From the NCBI GenBank assembly GCA_045106985.1, contig JBGCFQ010000002.1:102614-166613 (forward strand): DNA of 64,000 nt. Reading direction: 5' to 3'. The position numbers and the translations under genes were made by a program. Each line of letters starts with the position of its first letter. The stretch's first letter is position 1. Below, one piece after another: positions 52,312 to 61,314 of the stretch. The stretch is from JAUIET01 sp045106985 (lineage in GTDB: Bacteria; Pseudomonadota; Gammaproteobacteria; Pseudomonadales; JAUIET01). Under the pieces are notes generated by a model. That model was given only the letters and a program-made list of their open reading frames with translations, had not been told where the DNA came from and searched no databases.

Positions 52312-53943
52312 ATGTCACGCAACAAACGATTTTTTGGGCTCGATGAACCACTTAGACATTCTTGTCACGCACGACCAAAAACTCGTCGCCAATTTATTGC
52401 GCAAGGATTTACGGCGGGTGCGGGCACCATGGTGGGTTCTTCGCTTTTCAGCTTGTTTGCAAACCCACGTGCTGCGCATGCATTATCTGCAGATGTTGCC
52501 GCCGAGGTGGCCGCCTGCGGTATCGCGACACAGGGTGCAGGTAAGATTCCCTTTATCTGCTTCGACCTTGCTGGCGGTGCCAACATGGCTGGGTCAAATG
52601 TTCTTGTGGGCGGCCAAGGCGGCCAATTCGATTTTTTGAGTACGGCAGGCTACAGCAAACTAGGCTTACCCGGTGATATGGTTCCCGGCGTAGCCGAAGC
52701 AACTCAAACAGCCACCAGCAATGGCGACCATACTGATACTTCACTTGGTCTTGCGTTTCACAGCGATAGCGCCTTCTTACGCGGCATTCTTGAAAAAGCG
52801 CCAACGGCGGTAGCAAGCGGCAACATAAATGGTGCTGTTATTCCTGCACGCTCAGACAATGACACCGGCAACAATCCGCACAATCCAATGTACGGCATCG
52901 CGCAGGCCGGGCAAAGCGGTGCAGGCGCTGACGGATCACTGGTAACCCTAATTGGCTCGCGTAACTCCGACAGTGGCGGAAATTCTATGGCCCCAGCGCA
53001 TTTAATCAATCCGGCAATTCGGCCTACCAAAGTAGATCGGCCTGGCGATGTTACCGGCATGGTCGATGTAGGCGATTTCGGTGCCTTGTCACAAGCTGAA
53101 GCGGTTGCCGTGATGGAATCAGTATATAGGGTAAGCGACCAAAAGATGGGGCAGGTGAACACCGGTCTCGCCAATAATGCTGAACTGATAGATCAAGTTC
53201 GCTGCGCTTACGTGAAAAGTGCAGATTTGGCTGAGCGCTTTGGCGACCCCTCACAAATTAACCCAGACGATCGCCTGGGTGCTAACCCGGTAATCGTTAA
53301 CGACAGTGGCGGAATCTTCTCTGAGACAGAATTCGATGGCGACGGTGAATTTCGAAAAACCGCCTCAGTAATGAAAATGGTTATAGACGGTTTCGCAGGC
53401 GCGGGTACCGTCACAATGGGAGGCTTTGACTACCACGGTGGTGCCAGAGCGACAGGGGAAGTGAGGGACTTACGAGCAGGCCGATGCATGGGCGCTTGTC
53501 TTGAGTATGCACATATTACTGGGGTACCTCTGATGATGTATGTATGCAGCGATGGTTCCTTGTCCAGCAACGGAACAATAGACAATTCCGTTGAAGGACG
53601 CGGCAAAGGCGAATGGACCGGAGACAACTCATCCACCGCTGCGTCATTTTTCCTGGTGTACAACCCCACCCGGCGAGCCATTGTCATGGGCGCCACACCC
53701 GAAGAACAGGCCATTCATCAACAAATAGGTTATATGCGAGCAGACGCCTCCGTTGAAACATCCAGCACTCCTGCCGCTAACAATGTGAATCAGTTAGTTG
53801 ATACTGTCGTCTTGAATTACATGGCGCTGCATGGTGAACAAGGGCAATTTGCGTCGGTATTCCCTACCCAATTGGGTGGGATGATAGATTCATTAACAGC
53901 ATTTGAACCGATAGTGGCTGGGTCTATTACCAACCCGGTATAA
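52312..53943 (+). CDS. Tat-exported DUF1501-like protein
   Basis: A 543-residue protein with a twin-arginine signal (TRRQFIAQGF, R25-R26). The mature part contains a Gly-rich metal-like site region (FDLAGGANMAGSNVLVG) and a second conserved part (MGGFDYHGGARATGEVRDLR) that resemble DUF1501 proteins of the alkaline-phosphatase superfamily. Folding before export fits a metal cofactor. DUF1501 proteins occur beside cytochrome modules in planctomycetes, as here. It has GAGG at 9 bases and is 60 bases after the LamG gene. Confidence 0.75.
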   Translation: MSRNKRFFGLDEPLRHSCHARPKTRRQFIAQGFTAGAGTMVGSSLFSLFANPRAAHALSADVAAEVAACGIATQGAGKIPFICFDLAGGANMAGSNVLVGGQGGQFDFLSTAGYSKLGLPGDMVPGVAEATQTATSNGDHTDTSLGLAFHSDSAFLRGILEKAPTAVASGNINGAVIPARSDNDTGNNPHNPMYGIAQAGQSGAGADGSLVTLIGSRNSDSGGNSMAPAHLINPAIRPTKVDRPGDVTGMVDVGDFGALSQAEAVAVMESVYRVSDQKMGQVNTGLANNAELIDQVRCAYVKSADLAERFGDPSQINPDDRLGANPVIVNDSGGIFSETEFDGDGEFRKTASVMKMVIDGFAGAGTVTMGGFDYHGGARATGEVRDLRAGRCMGACLEYAHITGVPLMMYVCSDGSLSSNGTIDNSVEGRGKGEWTGDNSSTAASFFLVYNPTRRAIVMGATPEEQAIHQQIGYMRADASVETSSTPAANNVNQLVDTVVLNYMALHGEQGQFASVFPTQLGGMIDSLTAFEPIVAGSITNPV

Positions 53944-53990
53944 ACGGTCGCCTAATATAAAAGCGCCACTGAACCGCTACTGAAGCGCTA

Positions 53991-55298
53991 CTAGATCTCC
54001 TTGCTAATCTGCGCGATGAATAATCGCGCATAATGCAATGAATCAGATTCGTCAAAACCGAATTTTTTCTCCAGCTGTTCGGCCAATTCCGGGGCTGTAA
54101 TATCCCCTTCTACTACTGACAAAATCTGTTGAGTTGTTGCAAGTTTTAACCTGTACTGTTGCAGCTCAGGGCTGTCGCGAAGAATTGAATCACTACCGCC
54201 ATTTTTAGGTTGGCTGTGTTCACCACGCTTTAACCCAGTTGCACAAACAAACAAAACGCTTTCCATTCGTGCCTGTGATTCAAGAGGGCTATCAAGGTAG
54301 GGCACGCGTCTCTGCTCATGTTCTACATGTTCGAATTTACTCTGTAGCATCTCCAGAATTTCGGTGCTGCATAACTGCTCTTCATAATATTCAGAATGAA
54401 CATTCGCAGGGCCAATGAACAACAATTGCCCGTCGTCTTTCACAAACCGCAAACAATCACCTAGTGCTGACTCAAAATTTTGGTCAAGAATATCAAGGAA
54501 CCAAGGTGCTACAACGGTATCAAATTCAGCTTCGGCAATCGGCAATGCAGGAAACTCACCAAGAACCACCGCGTGGTTGCCATGCTCGAGCTTTGCAGTT
54601 TTTATCTCATGTTTCTGCGCCACAAGTTCCAGCGTGCGCGGATACAAGGTGTAGTCGTACAGTTTGATACTCTTCCCCTGCATGATCCGAGCTGAGGCTA
54701 ATGCAAGAAAAGGATTGTGCTCAATTGATAGCAATCGCGACTTTGGTAAAGCATTGGCTAAACGGTAACTTAAGCCGCCTGCCCCGCTACCGAGTATCAA
54801 TACGTTTTTTTGGCTATCCACAGATACCTTATCGAGCACGAAATCGCTGTAGCTTTCAAGCTCATCGCCCCAACACCAGTCACGAAAAAGCAGTTGAAAA
54901 TAGGAAAATATTTGCTGACTATTCTGGTTTTTCGGCAGGGCTTTATCGGGAATCCAATCGGCCAACAGCTTCTCTATCTGGGCCAAGTTTTTGTGCCTTG
55001 CTTCATGCTGCTTATGCAGACGTTGACGAGTGGAATTCGAATCTTGATGATTTGCCGTCTGTTGCAGCTGCTTCAGATGATCACGTTCTAGTTGAGTGAA
55101 GTGCTTAACCCTACTGCCCCACTCGAGTATTGCCTCCTGCGGCCGTGGATATAGGCAAGCAACGTCCTGGTCTATTATTGGGTAGCGCCTTGCAGAATCA
55201 GCGTGTGATACAGAGCTGATTAACTCCCCGCCCTTCTCTACCAGGCGTTCCCCCGTTACAGGACAACGAACCAGTTCAAGAAGTTGAGTACGCTCCAT
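53991..55298 (-). CDS. Methyltransferase with Trm112-like N-terminus
   Basis: A 435-residue cytoplasmic protein. The N-terminal 50 residues look like a Trm112/UPF0434 zinc-binding module (LVRCPVTGERLV and YPIIDQDVACLYP), but with one rather than two CxxC pairs. The next 100 residues are helical. A SAM-binding Rossmann domain follows (LILGSGAGGLSYRL at 168-181, then SIEHNPFLALA). The substrate is unknown. It lies next to gspN but on its own transcript is equally possible. Confidence 0.78.
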   Translation of the reverse strand: MERTQLLELVRCPVTGERLVEKGGELISSVSHADSARRYPIIDQDVACLYPRPQEAILEWGSRVKHFTQLERDHLKQLQQTANHQDSNSTRQRLHKQHEARHKNLAQIEKLLADWIPDKALPKNQNSQQIFSYFQLLFRDWCWGDELESYSDFVLDKVSVDSQKNVLILGSGAGGLSYRLANALPKSRLLSIEHNPFLALASARIMQGKSIKLYDYTLYPRTLELVAQKHEIKTAKLEHGNHAVVLGEFPALPIAEAEFDTVVAPWFLDILDQNFESALGDCLRFVKDDGQLLFIGPANVHSEYYEEQLCSTEILEMLQSKFEHVEHEQRRVPYLDSPLESQARMESVLFVCATGLKRGEHSQPKNGGSDSILRDSPELQQYRLKLATTQQILSVVEGDITAPELAEQLEKKFGFDESDSLHYARLFIAQISKEI

Positions 55299-55338
55299 AA
55301 GCTCTTTATGCCTTTCTATATTTTTTCAAAATATTTTT

Positions 55339-56121
55339 TTACAACCCAGCCGAATACTCAAAGAAATACTGACCTTGAACCGGTGGGCCAAATATCATGC
55401 CCATCTGTTGCACAATGATCGGCTCAACCGTTCCGTCAGGTACACTTGTGAGCTTTATAGCGTATTTAAGATTGGGCGCAAGCGTCGCACTGCCCTCCAA
55501 ACCAAATTGACCCGTGTATTTGATCAGATTGGCTTCAAGTGATCCCGTGGCGGTGTCATCGTCAGCGACAGACAATGAAAGAACTAACTCATCGCCGAGC
55601 GCTATTTCACCAAGTGGCGCAATCGCGCTCAATTGGCGAAAGATCGACGTACCGCTTAAGCTAGTTATCCATTCTCCGTCGTGGTCGAATGAAACGTCAC
55701 GTAATTCTATACTGCCATTTACTGGAACAATCAACGTGCGCATAAGAGGGCGTATATCGTCAAAATTCAGCATAGCCGATAGTTCAGACACACTGCTGCT
55801 GCCGAACAAGGAGCGAGAGATCGTCGCACGCAAAGTTCGGCCAGAAAAATTTGCGGTTAACTCTGCGCTCGCATTTGCCAACATCAATTTCGACAATGAC
55901 ACATTCCAAACCACATCTTCGAGCTGCAGCGTATGACCTTGAATTCTAAGCTGCAACAGCTGGCTTTCGCCTTTGTGCCAATAACCCTGCGACCCCTGGA
56001 AATAAATGCCGACCCGCTGAAGCCCGAGCATAGACAGCAACAATTTGGCGGGCATAGTGAAAAAAAGCACGAGGAAAAAGCCCACCACCCATAGCGCTAT
56101 AACACGCTTGCTGAATTGCAT
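55339..56121 (-). CDS. gspN: Type II secretion protein GspN
   Basis: A 260-residue inner-membrane-anchored protein of the GspN type. The membrane segment is at about 7-32, followed by a beta-rich periplasmic domain with repeated AMP/SVF-like strands (LQLRIQGHTLQLEDVVWNVSL). It is the last gsp gene of the operon. The ATG at 56121 was preferred over a GTG at 56139, but neither has a good ribosome site. Confidence 0.85.
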   Translation of the reverse strand: MQFSKRVIALWVVGFFLVLFFTMPAKLLLSMLGLQRVGIYFQGSQGYWHKGESQLLQLRIQGHTLQLEDVVWNVSLSKLMLANASAELTANFSGRTLRATISRSLFGSSSVSELSAMLNFDDIRPLMRTLIVPVNGSIELRDVSFDHDGEWITSLSGTSIFRQLSAIAPLGEIALGDELVLSLSVADDDTATGSLEANLIKYTGQFGLEGSATLAPNLKYAIKLTSVPDGTVEPIIVQQMGMIFGPPVQGQYFFEYSAGL

Positions 56122-56142
56122 ATTTGAAATCTGAGGCACCGA

Positions 56143-56628
56143 CTAATTTACTTTCTGAAGCTGTAAAGACGCACTCACCAAGCCGCCTTGCGAAGTACTT
56201 GAAATACTAACATTGTTAACCAGTACGTTCTCTCGTTGCAGCTCTGTTAACCATAAGAACAAGCTTGAAAAGCTGGTATTTTCGAACCAGACCTGAGCTT
56301 TGTCATTTCCGCGAGGTTGAAAGCGGCTGAACTTTAGCCCGCCACCTGCGACCGATGCATTCAATAGTTGAGAAATTGATCGCTGACCTGATGACGCCGA
56401 CTGACCTGAGGATTTTTGCTGCTTAATAAATGCGGCACTGCTGCGCATCCATTGCAGCGACTCGGCCTGAGCCTTGTTTCTCTCGCGCAGTGATTCGTTT
56501 TCAGCACTTATTGGCTTCCATATCGCTATAAAAAACAGATACAGGCTTAGCGCAATAACACCGAACACCAAAAAGTATTGCTCTCTCCACTGCAACGCGA
56601 AAAACCATTCTAAGTTAAGTTTATCCAT
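56143..56628 (-). CDS. gspM: Type II secretion protein GspM
   Basis: A 161-residue protein with one N-terminal membrane segment (about 16-38) and a periplasmic coiled coil and ferredoxin-like domain (RFQPRGNDKAQVWFENTSF). It pairs with GspL in the inner-membrane platform. The ATG at 56628 is preferred over a GTG at 56637. Confidence 0.88.
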   Translation of the reverse strand: MDKLNLEWFFALQWREQYFLVFGVIALSLYLFFIAIWKPISAENESLRERNKAQAESLQWMRSSAAFIKQQKSSGQSASSGQRSISQLLNASVAGGGLKFSRFQPRGNDKAQVWFENTSFSSLFLWLTELQRENVLVNNVSISSTSQGGLVSASLQLQKVN

Positions 56629-56636
56629 GCTGAGCA

Positions 56637-57857
56637 CTACCGTTGGCTGAACTTCATACGGGCACGCTCGCCCGTTTCAATGCTGTTGCTACTAAGAAGC
56701 TCGGCATTGACACCTGCACTGCCCAAGCTATCGCGAATTTTTTCGATATCTTGATACTGTTTGGCAACTAGATCGACGCGCAACTCATTATTGCGAGAAT
56801 CGAAATTAACGTTTAAAACGTTTAATCCCTGAAATTTATCCAAGGCTTGCGCCGAGGCATAGAAGAGCGGAAGAAACTTAGACGTTTCGCCCGTAGCACT
56901 GTATTTTTTTAACTGCTCCCGCATCTGCTGCTCAGGGTTGCTAACCTGGCTGTTCGGGAACTCTTGTTGGTACGCCGCTAGCGACTGCTGCCGAAGCGAC
57001 AAATTCTCCGCGTGCAACGCGCGGTTATCCAGAAACGCAGCGACTGTGAACACCGTGAGCCCAGCCGCAAACAATATCGCGGGCATTTGCCAGTAGGCCC
57101 AGATCTTGCCCCACGCTATAGACGGGCTGAACTCTCCCTGGAGTAAATCGATTGAATCTTGCTTCAACGCGGACCAGTTGCTACCAACAAACCAGGGCTT
57201 ATGCTCAGCGGTCACTATGCTTGTCAGCGCCAAAGGCATAGTATCGGCAGCTTGTTGAGCAGCCTCTTTGGAATCTTCAAACAAGGTAATACGTGCTGGC
57301 AAGTTTTCGGATCTAGCGGCAACATCCCAAGCTAGTCCTGCCTGCTCATAGCTGGTTGTAAAGCTGGTGGACTGATTCAAACGCACGGTAATTGTGGTAC
57401 CGCTTGCCGAGGCTATCCAGCGGTCTTCTATGGGGTCCAAAACCTCTGCGTAAGGAACAACCCCAACAAGCTCAAAGCCATTATCGGTGAATGGTTGTAG
57501 CAGCTTGCGGAATAACTCACGTTCAACAACCGCAACCGCTATAGCGTCCTCGCCAGCTTTTCCAAACGCAAAATGTACATCCTCTACATCGCTTACAAGC
57601 GATTCTTCCAACTCAAAGCGCGCTGTTTTAAGAATATGGCGTCGCGCCTCAGGCTCAAAATCAAGGCTGCGCACATTAACGTCGGTGCTGTTCAGAACCA
57701 ATAACAATTCGGGTTTAGCACCACTTTCAAAAGCAGCAAAAAAATCGTCCAGGCTTCCAGTGTGCGCAGGTAATACCGGGCTGCCACTCTCAAGATATTC
57801 AAGCCAGCGACATTCGGCACCTAAGGAGGCATATTCTAGCAGTATCTTTTTCTTCAA
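56637..57857 (-). CDS. gspL: Type II secretion protein GspL
   Basis: A 406-residue protein with an actin-like cytoplasmic domain (about 1-245), a membrane segment near 255-275, and a periplasmic ferredoxin-like domain from about 330. It recruits the GspE ATPase to the membrane. It starts with TTG at 57857, with GGA at 7 bases. The TTG start is unusual but no better start fits. The stop overlaps the GTG alternative of gspM. Confidence 0.9.
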   Translation of the reverse strand: MKKKILLEYASLGAECRWLEYLESGSPVLPAHTGSLDDFFAAFESGAKPELLLVLNSTDVNVRSLDFEPEARRHILKTARFELEESLVSDVEDVHFAFGKAGEDAIAVAVVERELFRKLLQPFTDNGFELVGVVPYAEVLDPIEDRWIASASGTTITVRLNQSTSFTTSYEQAGLAWDVAARSENLPARITLFEDSKEAAQQAADTMPLALTSIVTAEHKPWFVGSNWSALKQDSIDLLQGEFSPSIAWGKIWAYWQMPAILFAAGLTVFTVAAFLDNRALHAENLSLRQQSLAAYQQEFPNSQVSNPEQQMREQLKKYSATGETSKFLPLFYASAQALDKFQGLNVLNVNFDSRNNELRVDLVAKQYQDIEKIRDSLGSAGVNAELLSSNSIETGERARMKFSQR

Positions 57858-57912
57858 AATGCATTCCGATTAACGACAAGCCCGCGTGGCAATTCGTTGT
57901 ATATGGGACTCA

Positions 57913-58977
57913 TTATAGACTGCCCGTGCTTCTGGACAGTACCTCAACGGTAATTTCTCCGCCGTTTTCGTTACTAGTTCTGTGAAGAATGGAACGCATC
58001 GGCAAAGTAAGCTCACCTAAACGGGCACGTGCAGAGACCAAAAAGTAGTTACTGCTTGCTTCGATTGAATCACGACACTCCTCTTTACCTTCGAGAATTG
58101 TCTTCCATGGTGCCTGCACGAAGAAGTCACCCTTTGTCAAACCCACAGCGGGCTCGTAACTTTCGAGATAACTGCTCACGGATTGCTCATCCAGCGGCAG
58201 TAATTCATCAGCCCCGTCATAACATAATGCTCTTAATACTGTAGCGCTGGCGCTGTTTATGTTTATTTTACCTTCGCCCGTATCTAATGCCGACAAGTAA
58301 GGAGACACCGCTCTATAAAGTTCTGTATCTATTCCCTTTATCAACCGCAGTTCGGACACACTAACAAAAGCAACATTCGCCGCTCTGTAAGGAACGTCTA
58401 ATTGACTGTAGTAGCCATCTTCGGCGCCATCGAAGCCGCGCTCGTTGGAATCTTCATCCAACCAATCGGCGATAGAATTAACTATCGCCTCGGCCCGCTG
58501 CTGATCCATGTCGATATCAGGTATAGCTCGCAACAAACGGATAAACATCTTTTGCGACGCCGTGAAATTCATGCCTTGCACGTTGGGCGGAGGCTGGGGA
58601 CTTGCCAAGCTATTTATATTAAACCGGCCCTGTAAATCTACGATGGGATCGGGCGCGATTAGACCATTCCCGATAGGAACCGGAGGAAACGGTGTAGCCC
58701 AGGGCTCACCCGCGAAATCTTTTTCATGCTCTTCATCGGCGGCAAGCAGTTGTTTGGCTATGTTCTCTGCGCTTATTAAAAACAACCTTGTTTGATCACT
58801 GAACATTACGTTGCTGGCGCGACGAAACGTCATTTGATACTCATTGCCAATGCGCACGCCCATTACCGCGACTAATGCCGCAATTAACAGGGCAACCACA
58901 AGAGCAGCACCACCACTACGCCGCAGCTTAACCTGATAAAGTTTATTGGACTTGCTTTGTTTGAGCTGCTGAATCAT
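57913..58977 (-). CDS. gspK: Type II secretion minor pseudopilin GspK
   Basis: A 354-residue minor pseudopilin. The prepilin signal ends with RRSGGAALVVALLIAALVAVMGVRIG, where the usual Glu5 is absent, as in other GspK proteins. The large periplasmic part holds the GspK alpha domain (RFNINSLASPQ, AIVNSIADWLDEDSNERGFDG) with the helix-hairpin GIDTEL motif. With GspI and GspJ it caps the pseudopilus. It overlaps the gspJ stop by one base. Confidence 0.93.
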   Translation of the reverse strand: MIQQLKQSKSNKLYQVKLRRSGGAALVVALLIAALVAVMGVRIGNEYQMTFRRASNVMFSDQTRLFLISAENIAKQLLAADEEHEKDFAGEPWATPFPPVPIGNGLIAPDPIVDLQGRFNINSLASPQPPPNVQGMNFTASQKMFIRLLRAIPDIDMDQQRAEAIVNSIADWLDEDSNERGFDGAEDGYYSQLDVPYRAANVAFVSVSELRLIKGIDTELYRAVSPYLSALDTGEGKININSASATVLRALCYDGADELLPLDEQSVSSYLESYEPAVGLTKGDFFVQAPWKTILEGKEECRDSIEASSNYFLVSARARLGELTLPMRSILHRTSNENGGEITVEVLSRSTGSL

Positions 58978-59642
58978 CAGCCGTCCAACGCATACAGGCG
59001 GCGCAATTCACCCCAACCTTCTAGGTCAACAGTTACCTCAACAGCCTTGGGCAATCCGGCACCCTGCTGGCCCTGAATATTCACGGGCCAGGATTCCTGC
59101 CAATCTCGACTAACTTGGTCGTCATCAATGATTACGTCATCGGCCATTAAAAAACGAAAAACCACATTGTTCACTCCTTCAAGCGCAATAGATTTGAACA
59201 CGTTTTCGGAATCCACACGATCTAGCACCGGCCACGCAATGCGCTCAATGCGAGTGTCATTCAAGCCATAGGCAATTCTCTGCAGATCGCTGCGTGGAAG
59301 TTCGCGCGGATTTGGCCAACCACCACGAGTGAGCGCTAACAAATACTGTGAATCAAAGCCGCCTTCCATTGCGTCTTCTGTTTCACCATTTTCGTCTCGA
59401 ATAGGTCGATCGATCGCATGTACGATATCGCGACTGAGCATAGAAAAGAAAAGATTGATTTCATTCAGCCGTTTAGCTTTTACCGAGTGTCCCTCGTAGG
59501 AGCGCATCGCAGAATCGAGAAAGCCATACGCTATAACACCTACTAGCGCAGTGAGAGCCACCGCAATTAAAACTTCTAGCAAGGTGAAGCCACGGGCAGG
59601 TGCGAACATTCTAGCTACAGAGTGGGGTTTTCTAACGACCAT
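58977..59642 (-). CDS. gspJ: Type II secretion minor pseudopilin GspJ
   Basis: A 221-residue minor pseudopilin with the prepilin motif ARGFTLLEVLIAVALTALV near residue 16. The periplasmic part has the GspJ sequence LNEINLFFSMLSRDIVHAID. The ATG at 59642 follows AGGAG at 9 bases and overlaps the gspI stop. A longer frame to 59747 lies inside gspI and was rejected. Confidence 0.9.
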   Translation of the reverse strand: MVVRKPHSVARMFAPARGFTLLEVLIAVALTALVGVIAYGFLDSAMRSYEGHSVKAKRLNEINLFFSMLSRDIVHAIDRPIRDENGETEDAMEGGFDSQYLLALTRGGWPNPRELPRSDLQRIAYGLNDTRIERIAWPVLDRVDSENVFKSIALEGVNNVVFRFLMADDVIIDDDQVSRDWQESWPVNIQGQQGAGLPKAVEVTVDLEGWGELRRLYALDG

Positions 59643-60135
59643 TAACTGGTGCTCCTGGCGTTGGACTCGCAGGATTACCGCTTGCGCCACCACCAGTTGT
59701 AGAATTTCCGCTTCCCACGCCTGTTCTTTGAACCGTGGGCAGCACAAAGTAATGCAGCAAATTGGCTAACGCAGATTCATCGTCATCGCCACTCGTTCGC
59801 ACGGCGATTTTCACTTCAAGTAATTGGTCGTTGCTGGTTTTCTCGGTTTCCAGTTGCCAAAACCATTCTCGCCCTAGCATCTCAGTACTGCCTTTTTTTC
59901 GATCTTTGGGTAAATGACCTTTGTGCGCATTTTGCAGCCTTAGTTCGGTTAACTTATTCATCGCGACCCAGTGCGCAATCGACTTGTCTCGCAAATGGCT
60001 CAAACCTATCACTTGCTCCGAAATACTCAGCATTAATGCTGGCAAGGCAATAGCCAGAACGGCGAGCGCAACTAGCACTTCAATAAGCGTAAAGCCTTCG
60101 GAACTGCGACGTGTGATTACGGCAAGTGCAGTCAT
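59632..60135 (-). CDS. gspI: Type II secretion minor pseudopilin GspI
   Basis: A 167-residue minor pseudopilin with the cleavage motif EGFTLIEVLVALAVLAIALP near residue 14 and the MNKLTELRLQ segment. The C-terminus is extended by a Gly/Thr/Ser/Pro-rich tail (GGGASGNPASPTPGAP) not usual for GspI. The ATG at 60135 is 10 bases after the gspH stop. A longer frame runs into gspH. Confidence 0.9.
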   Translation of the reverse strand: MTALAVITRRSSEGFTLIEVLVALAVLAIALPALMLSISEQVIGLSHLRDKSIAHWVAMNKLTELRLQNAHKGHLPKDRKKGSTEMLGREWFWQLETEKTSNDQLLEVKIAVRTSGDDDESALANLLHYFVLPTVQRTGVGSGNSTTGGGASGNPASPTPGAPVNGR

Positions 60136-60145
60136 AACACCACTA

Positions 60146-60784
60146 CTATAACCATTCTGCGCTGTCGCTATTGCGCCGGCGCAAGCGAATTTGACCAACG
60201 GGGTTTCCTGCTATTTGGTACTGCTCAGCAAGGACTTCAACGCGCAGATCAATTTCGAACGCAGGTGTGATCTCGCCGCTGTGCAAAAAGAAAACATCGG
60301 GCTTGTACTGCAGCGCCGGATCCTGATCAGCTGCAGACGCTTTTCCCGTTTCGTTCTGTTTCTTTGCATTCTTTTTGTTTGAGCTACCCGCAGCCAAATC
60401 AGCCGCACGCCCTTCAAGGCGCATTTCTACTTCAGTTCCCGCGAAAAACTGTTGATCGCTAAAAAAAGAATCTCCTGTCAATGGTTGCCACTTCCCCTGC
60501 TCAAACACCGACCATTCATAACGGGTTTCCAGATCTCTGGCACCATATTCCTGAACAAAGCGTAAACCCATTGGACGGCTGGTTAACACCGATTCCTCTA
60601 GTGCGAGCTGTATCATACCTGTTAGCTTTTCAGCATCGGATTTAAGCTGATCGGGGCGACTGCCTGAGCCAACAGACAGAGTGACAAAACTAATAGCAAC
60701 TGCAGCAACGGCCATCCATACCAGCACTTCCAGCAAGGTAAAGCCACGAGCTTGCCTTACGCGTGGACCTAGTGAAATAGTCAT
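60146..60784 (-). CDS. gspH: Type II secretion minor pseudopilin GspH
   Basis: A 212-residue minor pseudopilin, with ARGFTLLEVLVWMAVAAVA at the prepilin site near residue 13. It is somewhat longer than usual because of a Lys/Asn/Ala-rich insertion (SSNKKNAKKQNETGKASAA) at about 132-150. It lies 26 bases after gspG. Confidence 0.88.
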   Translation of the reverse strand: MTISLGPRVRQARGFTLLEVLVWMAVAAVAISFVTLSVGSGSRPDQLKSDAEKLTGMIQLALEESVLTSRPMGLRFVQEYGARDLETRYEWSVFEQGKWQPLTGDSFFSDQQFFAGTEVEMRLEGRAADLAAGSSNKKNAKKQNETGKASAADQDPALQYKPDVFFLHSGEITPAFEIDLRVEVLAEQYQIAGNPVGQIRLRRRNSDSAEWL

Positions 60785-60810
60785 GGTCCCTTAGCTCGCA
60801 ATTGCTAAAC

Positions 60811-61254
60811 CTACTTCTCTGTCCAGTTACCTATATCTGTGTTTTGACCCTCGCCACCTGGCGTGCGGTCAGCACCTAAGGTGTATACATCGGCTTGCCC
60901 ATGCTCGCCGGGGCTTAGATACAAATACGGGCTACCCCATGGGTCCACCGGTAACTCAGGCAGATAGCCTCCTGTTTTCCAGTTGGGTGCCGCAGGCTCG
61001 CTATTGGGTTGCGATACGAGAGCTTGCAGACCTTGGTCACTCGTTGGGTAGGTATAGTTGTCTAATCGATACAGGTTCAACGCCGTTTCAATCGCTTTAA
61101 AGTCAGCCTGGGCCTTTTGAATTCGAGCGTCATCAACACTGTTGAGCACGTTTGGTGCAACAAGGCTGACCAAAATGCCCATAATCACAACTACTACCAT
61201 AATCTCGATCAAGCTAAAGCCGCCCTGCTTGCTTACAACTGGCCTGCTCATCAT
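60811..61254 (-). CDS. gspG: Type II secretion major pseudopilin GspG
   Basis: A 147-residue major pseudopilin. The prepilin site is GGFSLIEIMVVVVIMGILVS near residue 13, followed by QKAQADFKAIETALNLYRLD, YPTSDQGLQALV and the Ca-binding end SPGEHGQADVYTLGAD. Two ATGs three bases apart (61254 and 61251) are both close to AAGGAAGG. A longer frame to 61281 has no ribosome site. Confidence 0.95.
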   Translation of the reverse strand: MMSRPVVSKQGGFSLIEIMVVVVIMGILVSLVAPNVLNSVDDARIQKAQADFKAIETALNLYRLDNYTYPTSDQGLQALVSQPNSEPAAPNWKTGGYLPELPVDPWGSPYLYLSPGEHGQADVYTLGADRTPGGEGQNTDIGNWTEK

Positions 61255-61314
61255 TACCTTCCTTTCTAGTTCACATTTCATTTCAATTTAATCCTTAGGC
61301 TCGCACTCTACGGC

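Noticed and set aside
59642..59747. Longer start for gspJ
   Set aside because: The added residues lie inside gspI in another frame and would disrupt the prepilin signal.
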